A stretch of DNA of 13,080 nt from Discostella pseudostelligera (lineage: Eukaryota > Bacillariophyta > Thalassiosirophyceae > Thalassiosirales > Thalassiosiraceae), in assembly GCA_036940085.1 (NCBI GenBank), contig JALLBK010000623.1:1-13080 (forward strand). The letters are read 5' to 3'. Each line of letters starts with the position of its first letter. Position 1 is the stretch's first letter. Below the pieces are notes generated by a model, which was not told the origin of the DNA, made no database searches, and saw only the letters and a program-made list of their open reading frames with translations. A program made the translations under genes and the position numbers. Shown here piece after piece: positions 8,966-13,080 of the stretch.

Positions 8966-9587
8966 AGGCGTGAATTGAGGATAGCATAAAGCAGCCTAGA
9001 GAGGTGGGACACGGTGTTAGATGAAGTGAAGTAGTCCTTGCGATTCCCAATCGCTACCCATTTCACTGCTCCTCTGCTTCGTGGCTGTGGCATTTAGCAA
9101 TCTTGTTGGTGTGCTAATTAATAATGAGGATGGAGGTTCGAGTTCGAGGAGAGGATATTCTCGTAGATTGACATTATGTAAGATTTTAACTGTAATTTTA
9201 CCATTGAATACTCCTAGGACCGAATGTAGTAATCACTACTGATAGCAAGCTCACAATGTTGTACTTTCCTTCACACATATGGTGCTGAGCAGGGGGGCAA
9301 AGAAGTTAGCAGTTTAGTGCAACCTGCTTGTCTTTCTTACACACTCAGCGCAGTGACAAATTACAACAGCACCAAAGCCAGCACCAGGAGCACGAGCCTG
9401 GAGCATGCATGGCATCTGCCTGGCCTCCTGATCGACCGACTCCCTATCACAGAGCACGGTGCAGCCCCCTCAGGCTTGTACCTATCCAAAACAAAGAACA
9501 AGAAGAAAAGCGCAAATATTCTTGTCCAAATTTCAAATTTTAGCCCGCCCATGTCTCATGCGAGGAATACATATGCAAACGTGAAGA

Positions 9588-9677
9588 AGAAGGAGGGGCC
9601 CTTTGACACAAACTATCTAAAGAAAAGGATGGGAACTGGTACTCCAAAGAGAAGAAAGAAGGAGGGGGTGTTTGACA
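9588..9677 (+). repeat. 21-bp imperfect direct repeat pair, 69 bp apart
   Basis: AGAAGGAGGGG, three variable bases, then TTTGACA occurs at 9588-9608 and 9657-9677. Eighteen of 21 positions are identical. Both copies are on the plus strand in purine-rich sequence. No terminal inverted repeats or coding sequence tie them to a mobile element. Confidence 0.7.
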
Positions 9678-9779
9678 GGATCAACGAGAAACGCCTACTA
9701 ATTCCTTCCAACACAACTATTTTTTCCTTCTCAAAATGCCAGCATCTGCCGCTACTCCGCCTGACGAAAGATCTTTGGT

Positions 9780-9895
9780 GTCACTCCGCACCACCACACA
9801 TCACCCCCTCATCCCTCATCCTCTCATCTCTCACCTCTCCATCAAGCTCACACCTCCATTCTCCATCACCCTCGAGCTCATTATTCCTCTCATCA
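9780..9895 (+). repeat. Pyrimidine-rich CTCATC/CTCCATC tract
   Basis: About 115 bp made almost entirely of short units such as CCTCATC, CTCTCATC and CTCCATC, with very few G. The complementary strand is GATGAG/GGATGAG-rich. It is simple sequence and makes open frames crossing it unreliable. Confidence 0.6.
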
Positions 9896-10333
9896 TGACC
9901 ATCATCTCGGTCTGGGAGAGGAAGAAGGAGAAGAAGAAGGGATCCATTTTGTATCTTGTCATCAAATTAAGTGTGACTATGGCATCAGTAGTAGGTGAGT
10001 TCTAAATTGGAGATTGTTAAACATGTAATTATTCTGTTGCTCTCGCTGATGATGATCGATTGCCATTTCATCACAGCCCATTCTCCATTTTCAGGCGAAA
10101 GAAGACACGAACAAATCATGCATCCTCAACATTCTATCAAATGAAAGCGGATCAATATCCCATTGTTGTAAATGCTTCAAAATTCTTCTGCATAACCATC
10201 TTGTCAGCCCCCTCACACCCGAGGGTGGCACAGCTTTGGATAAGACGGGTTCGATGATCGAGTTGGGGGTAAATCGTCGGGCACTTCGCTGAACTAGAGG
10301 TAAGATTGCGGAACGGTCTTCAGGGAAGGCTCC

Positions 10334-10359
10334 TCTCCTGTTACCTTGGTGACAGGAGA
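10334..10359. repeat. Near-perfect 12-bp-stem hairpin
   Basis: TCTCCTGTTACC (10334-10345) pairs with GGTGACAGGAGA (10348-10359) across two T bases, with a single T-G wobble. It would form a stable stem in RNA. It does not match any structured RNA I can name and is not followed by a T run, so it is probably not a polymerase III terminator. Confidence 0.65.
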
Positions 10360-10740
10360 TGTGTCTTTACTGAAAATGTGGGAAGTGGGCAAACTCGATG
10401 TCCGGTACCACCGAGTGGAATATTATCCCGTCCCTAGTGGTGGGGTAGCCTCCCTTGTGGAGGATGCTTTAGAAAAGGTGTCTTACCTGTTACTATGTTA
10501 TAGCAATAGAGGAGCATATCTAAAGTAACCAAGCAATCGCTATCGTATTATGGCCATCGCTTCGTATCAAAGTCTAATACAAAATACACTGAATTGTCAT
10601 CTCCTGACATCCATCTCCGAACCTATTGAACTTGTTCTCACGTCCGACATCTTCATCTTGAGACATACATCAATGAGGCTGATTTTCCATAGGAAAGTGT
10701 CATTCTTCATGCCATCCTTTTATGTGAAACTGCCGAATGT

Positions 10741-11103
10741 CATTTGGCGGCATTATAGCTACGACATGGTATTGATACAGATCCAATGATCGCCTGTCAA
10801 TCGCCACGCCGCGCGCCTTCTCCCGCCTTTTTCTCCCGCCAAATCAACATTCACCATTCCATACCGGCTACGATACCGACCGGCTGCACCCTCCAGCCAG
10901 CAGCCGACAACCATTCATTGGCTCTTGGCTCGGGTCCGTCGGGGTGGCTGTATTGATCGGTATCGATATCGATATCGAAAGGAGGGTAATGGCATTGAGA
11001 TCGGGTTCGTGCCTCTCCACAATATCTCCATAATTTCAGGCAGGCCGCAGTGGCGGTTATCGTAGTAGTTTGGGGAGGGGAAACTAAACTTTAGCTCTTT
11101 ACA
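10741..11103 (+). promoter_or_regulatory. Upstream region of the JMJD6-like gene, with E2F-like sites
   Basis: CTCCCGCC occurs at 10820-10827 and 10833-10840, 13 bp apart. On the minus strand the second reads ATTTGGCGGGAG, a good E2F-type site. A third E2F-like core, TTTGGCGG, lies near 10743-10750. These sites are 260-360 bp upstream of the JmjC start codon. Sequence from about 10800 to 10930 is GC-rich, with repeated CGATACCG/ATACCGG elements at 10861-10883. The start codon context is TACAATGGGC. Confidence 0.45.
10961..10978. repeat. (TATCGA)3 with a perfect 16-bp palindrome
   Basis: Three TATCGA units run from 10961 to 10978, and TCGATATCGATATCGA (10963-10978) is identical to its reverse complement. 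It lies about 130 bp before the JMJD6-like start codon. It may be a dimeric factor site or chance simple sequence. Confidence 0.75.
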
Positions 11104-12954
11104 ATGGGCGGCGGCAGCGTAGGCGACGACCACCACGACGAAACCTCCAGCTGGCAAGAAAAGGCAGCCCGAGCCAAACGAAAACACCGACCCTCTCTCA
11201 AGAATTGGGAGGTGGATGGTTTGGCATACTCATTTCCCAATTATGCCAATTCGATATTAGAGTCGAAATTTCCGTATCGATCATTTCGTCTTGTGGAGAC
11301 AGATTATCATGACGACGATGATGACGCCAGGGAGGGGGGTGACAAGAACAACAACGTGATGACCAAAGACAAAGTATACGGCGAGGGGAAGCAAAAGAAG
11401 ATCATGGTGGAAGAACATCGACAGTCGTTGGAATGTGCTCGTCGTCGTCATCGTCATCATCGAAATCACACCCACAATCATGACATCGCCGACGAAGACA
11501 ACGACTCATTTAATGACAACAAAGTTTTCGAGGCAGAACAACAAGTAGTTTCATATCCAGTGGTTCTACATGCATCCCAAACTCCCCCATCGGTCTTTCA
11601 TGAATTGTATGAGTCTCAATGTATACCGGTGATTTTACGTGATATTCCATTGGGCTATCAACATCATCATTCTCATCCTGCTAGTGAACGAGGGGCAATT
11701 CAAGCGAGGAGGAGGAGTAGCAACATTGAAGAAAAGAAGAGTGATGGTAATGACTCCGATTCTGATAGTCACAATAGCAACAAGAACAATCACAACAACG
11801 TCAATGGATATCATCCAATTCCCAATGCATTATCATCATCACATACAACAACAACAACTACCGACGCGCATCAAACTGAATGGCCAGCTCTACATCGATG
11901 GACACTCCCTTCCCTCTCCACCGACACCACTCTCCTTGATCGACCCTTCAAGGTTGGCGAAGACGATGATGGACATGCCGTACATATGAAACTACGTCAC
12001 TTCTTACAATACATGCAATACAATCATGATGATTCACCACTCTACATTTTCGACGCTACCTTTGATGAAGATAAACGAGGCGCGGCACGCCTATTGGTCG
12101 ATTATACCGTACCCGCTTACTTCAATGAAGATTTAATGAGTTTAGTCGGTGAGAGACGTCGTCCACCCTATCGATGGTTTTTGGTGGGTCCCACCCGATC
12201 GGGAACGACGGTGCATATCGATCCATTGGGCACCAGTGCTTGGAATACATTGATTGTGGGTACCAAGCGATGGGTATTGTTTCCACCTCACGTACCCAAG
12301 AGTGTAGTGAAGGGGAGTAAGTTGATATTGCCTGGAGAGGATGATGAGGCAATTCATTATTTTACGACTATATTGCCGAGGATGAAACGGAGGGCGGCGG
12401 CAGTCGCGGCAATGGTGAATAATTCTCGTAGCCATGGTAGTAATGGTGATGGTAGCAAAGACCTTGGAGGATATACCAACTTTGAATGTTACGAATTCAC
12501 CCAATATCCCGGCGAAACCGTATTCATTCCCCATGGTTGGTGGCATGCCGTGCTCAATTTGACCGACACTGTGGGTATAACCCAAAATTATTGCAGTCGT
12601 CGTAACTTTGATGCAGTGTGGACCCAAGCTCGATCGGGACGGAAGAAGATGTCATGTTCGTGGTTGCGTAAGTTGGATGTGGTGTATCCGGATTTGGCGC
12701 ATCATGCACGAGAACTGAATGCGCGTGATGGATATGTTATGCTGGAGGAGGATTGTCCCGCCGAGAGGGCAGCGAGGCGTGAGAGGAAGAGAGCGGAGAG
12801 GAGGGCGAGGAAGGAGGAGAAGGAACGCAGAAAGAAGCGAGAGGGGGAGAATAAGAACAGGCGCCAAGATCAGGATCATGCACAGAATCATAAACAAAAG
12901 GAAAAGTGGGGAGATCATAGAATCGCAGAGTGGAGAAGGAGGAATGATGTTTAA
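11104..12954 (+). CDS. JMJD6: JMJD6-type JmjC-domain Fe(II)/2-oxoglutarate oxygenase
   Basis: A single-exon protein of 616 residues; animal JMJD6 is about 400. The N-terminus carries the JMJD6 signature RAKRKHRPSLKNWEVDGL (23-40). The family core follows: PVILRDIP (175-182), FKVGEDDDGHAVHMKLRHFL (282-301), DDSPLYIFD (309-317), RRPPYRWFLVGPTRSGT (352-368), HIDPLGTSAWN (371-381), KRWVLFP (388-394) and GETVFIPHGWWHAVLNL (470-486). The iron ligands are complete: H371, D373 and H481. K388 and T368 fit the 2-oxoglutarate contacts. JMJD6 proteins hydroxylate lysines in splicing factors and have been reported as arginine demethylases; they are nuclear. Two disordered inserts, an acidic/His-rich one (about 66-148) and a His/Ser/Asn-rich one (about 184-256), explain most of the extra length. 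The tail (about 553-580) is Arg/Lys-rich and could serve as a nuclear localisation signal. The start is the first ATG giving the conserved N-terminus. Enzyme class confident; substrate inferred. Confidence 0.93.
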   Translation: MGGGSVGDDHHDETSSWQEKAARAKRKHRPSLKNWEVDGLAYSFPNYANSILESKFPYRSFRLVETDYHDDDDDAREGGDKNNNVMTKDKVYGEGKQKKIMVEEHRQSLECARRRHRHHRNHTHNHDIADEDNDSFNDNKVFEAEQQVVSYPVVLHASQTPPSVFHELYESQCIPVILRDIPLGYQHHHSHPASERGAIQARRRSSNIEEKKSDGNDSDSDSHNSNKNNHNNVNGYHPIPNALSSSHTTTTTTDAHQTEWPALHRWTLPSLSTDTTLLDRPFKVGEDDDGHAVHMKLRHFLQYMQYNHDDSPLYIFDATFDEDKRGAARLLVDYTVPAYFNEDLMSLVGERRRPPYRWFLVGPTRSGTTVHIDPLGTSAWNTLIVGTKRWVLFPPHVPKSVVKGSKLILPGEDDEAIHYFTTILPRMKRRAAAVAAMVNNSRSHGSNGDGSKDLGGYTNFECYEFTQYPGETVFIPHGWWHAVLNLTDTVGITQNYCSRRNFDAVWTQARSGRKKMSCSWLRKLDVVYPDLAHHARELNARDGYVMLEEDCPAERAARRERKRAERRARKEEKERRKKREGENKNRRQDQDHAQNHKQKEKWGDHRIAEWRRRNDV

Positions 12955-13080
12955 GGGGTGGAGGATGATGAGGGCGATTGACAATAGTTTTAATTAGGTA
13001 ACAATGCTCTCACTCCTTTCCAATCATTTGCTCGAAGACGTTTGTATAAATCGTTCGATTTGTTTGCACCCCCACTGTTG

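Larger units (their letters stand above)
8966..10740. other. Long region without a convincing gene
   Basis: About 1.8 kb follow the RING gene. The first few hundred bases should be its 3' end. Open frames here (for example 9317-9898 and 10060-10257 on plus) are short, overlap simple sequence and match no family I know. The region does hold a 21-bp direct repeat pair (9588-9677), a pyrimidine-rich tract (9780-9895), an intron-like segment (9995-10076) and a strong hairpin (10334-10359). A stretch around 10310-10525 reads through 72 codons without a stop in one plus frame and is not obviously low complexity, but I cannot identify it. Confidence 0.5.

Noticed and set aside
9120..9160. GGTTCGAGTTCG, like a tRNA B box
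   Set aside because: No matching A box, T stem or acceptor stem can be folded around it.
9317..9898. Plus-strand open frame of 193 codons
   Set aside because: It starts at GTG, ends in a Ser/Pro/Leu-rich simple tract and shows no domain or signal.
10213..10270. TGGCACAGCTTTGG followed by GGGTTCGATGATC, like tRNA A and B boxes
   Set aside because: The boxes are only about 21 bp apart and no cloverleaf can be formed.
10915..11187. Minus-strand open frame of 90 codons over the JMJD6-like start
   Set aside because: It overlaps the conserved N-terminus and promoter of a clear gene and has no recognisable content.

Overview
This looks like nuclear DNA from a eukaryotic microalga, most likely a diatom and perhaps a centric one. 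That assignment is an inference. It rests on short GT-AG introns (103, 122 and 159 bp), proteins full of Asp, Asn, Ser and Gln runs inserted into otherwise conserved enzymes, a type II NADH dehydrogenase whose leader resembles a secretory or bipartite plastid presequence, and an FG-GAP-like beta-propeller protein of a type common in diatoms.

Layout, left to right. (1) Minus strand, 2-1042: the N-terminal part of a gene cut by the left edge. It has a long acidic leader, and its last visible segment resembles the start of origin recognition complex subunit 5. (2) 1043-1492: a divergent intergenic region with two identical CRE-type palindromes and a hexamer microsatellite. (3) Plus strand, 1493-4480: a three-exon type II NAD(P)H dehydrogenase of about 920 residues with an unusually long N-terminal extension. 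(4) 4481-4810: a convergent 3' region with nothing recognisable. (5) Minus strand, 4811-5736: a broken FG-GAP-like repeat gene, truncated at its 5' end and carrying one frameshift. (6) 5737-6637: a regulatory-looking region with two E2F-like sites exactly 30 bp apart and a tandem array of four G-box repeats about 42 bp long. (7) Plus strand, 6638-8965: a two-exon PA-TM-RING ubiquitin ligase. (8) 8966-10740: about 1.8 kb with no convincing gene, but with a paired direct repeat, a polypyrimidine tract, an intron-like segment and a strong hairpin. (9) 10741-11103: the promoter region of the last gene, with another pair of E2F-like sites and a 16-bp palindrome. (10) Plus strand, 11104-12954: a single-exon JMJD6-type JmjC oxygenase.

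The genes do not form one pathway. They are a normal eukaryotic mix: replication (probable), respiration or plastid redox, membrane protein ubiquitination, and chromatin or RNA-linked oxygenation. I found no CRISPR array, rRNA, convincing tRNA, intact transposon or clearly new multi-gene system. The points most worth following up are the leader and extension of the NADH dehydrogenase, the G-box array, the E2F-like pairs, the paired CREs between divergent genes, and the broken beta-propeller gene.
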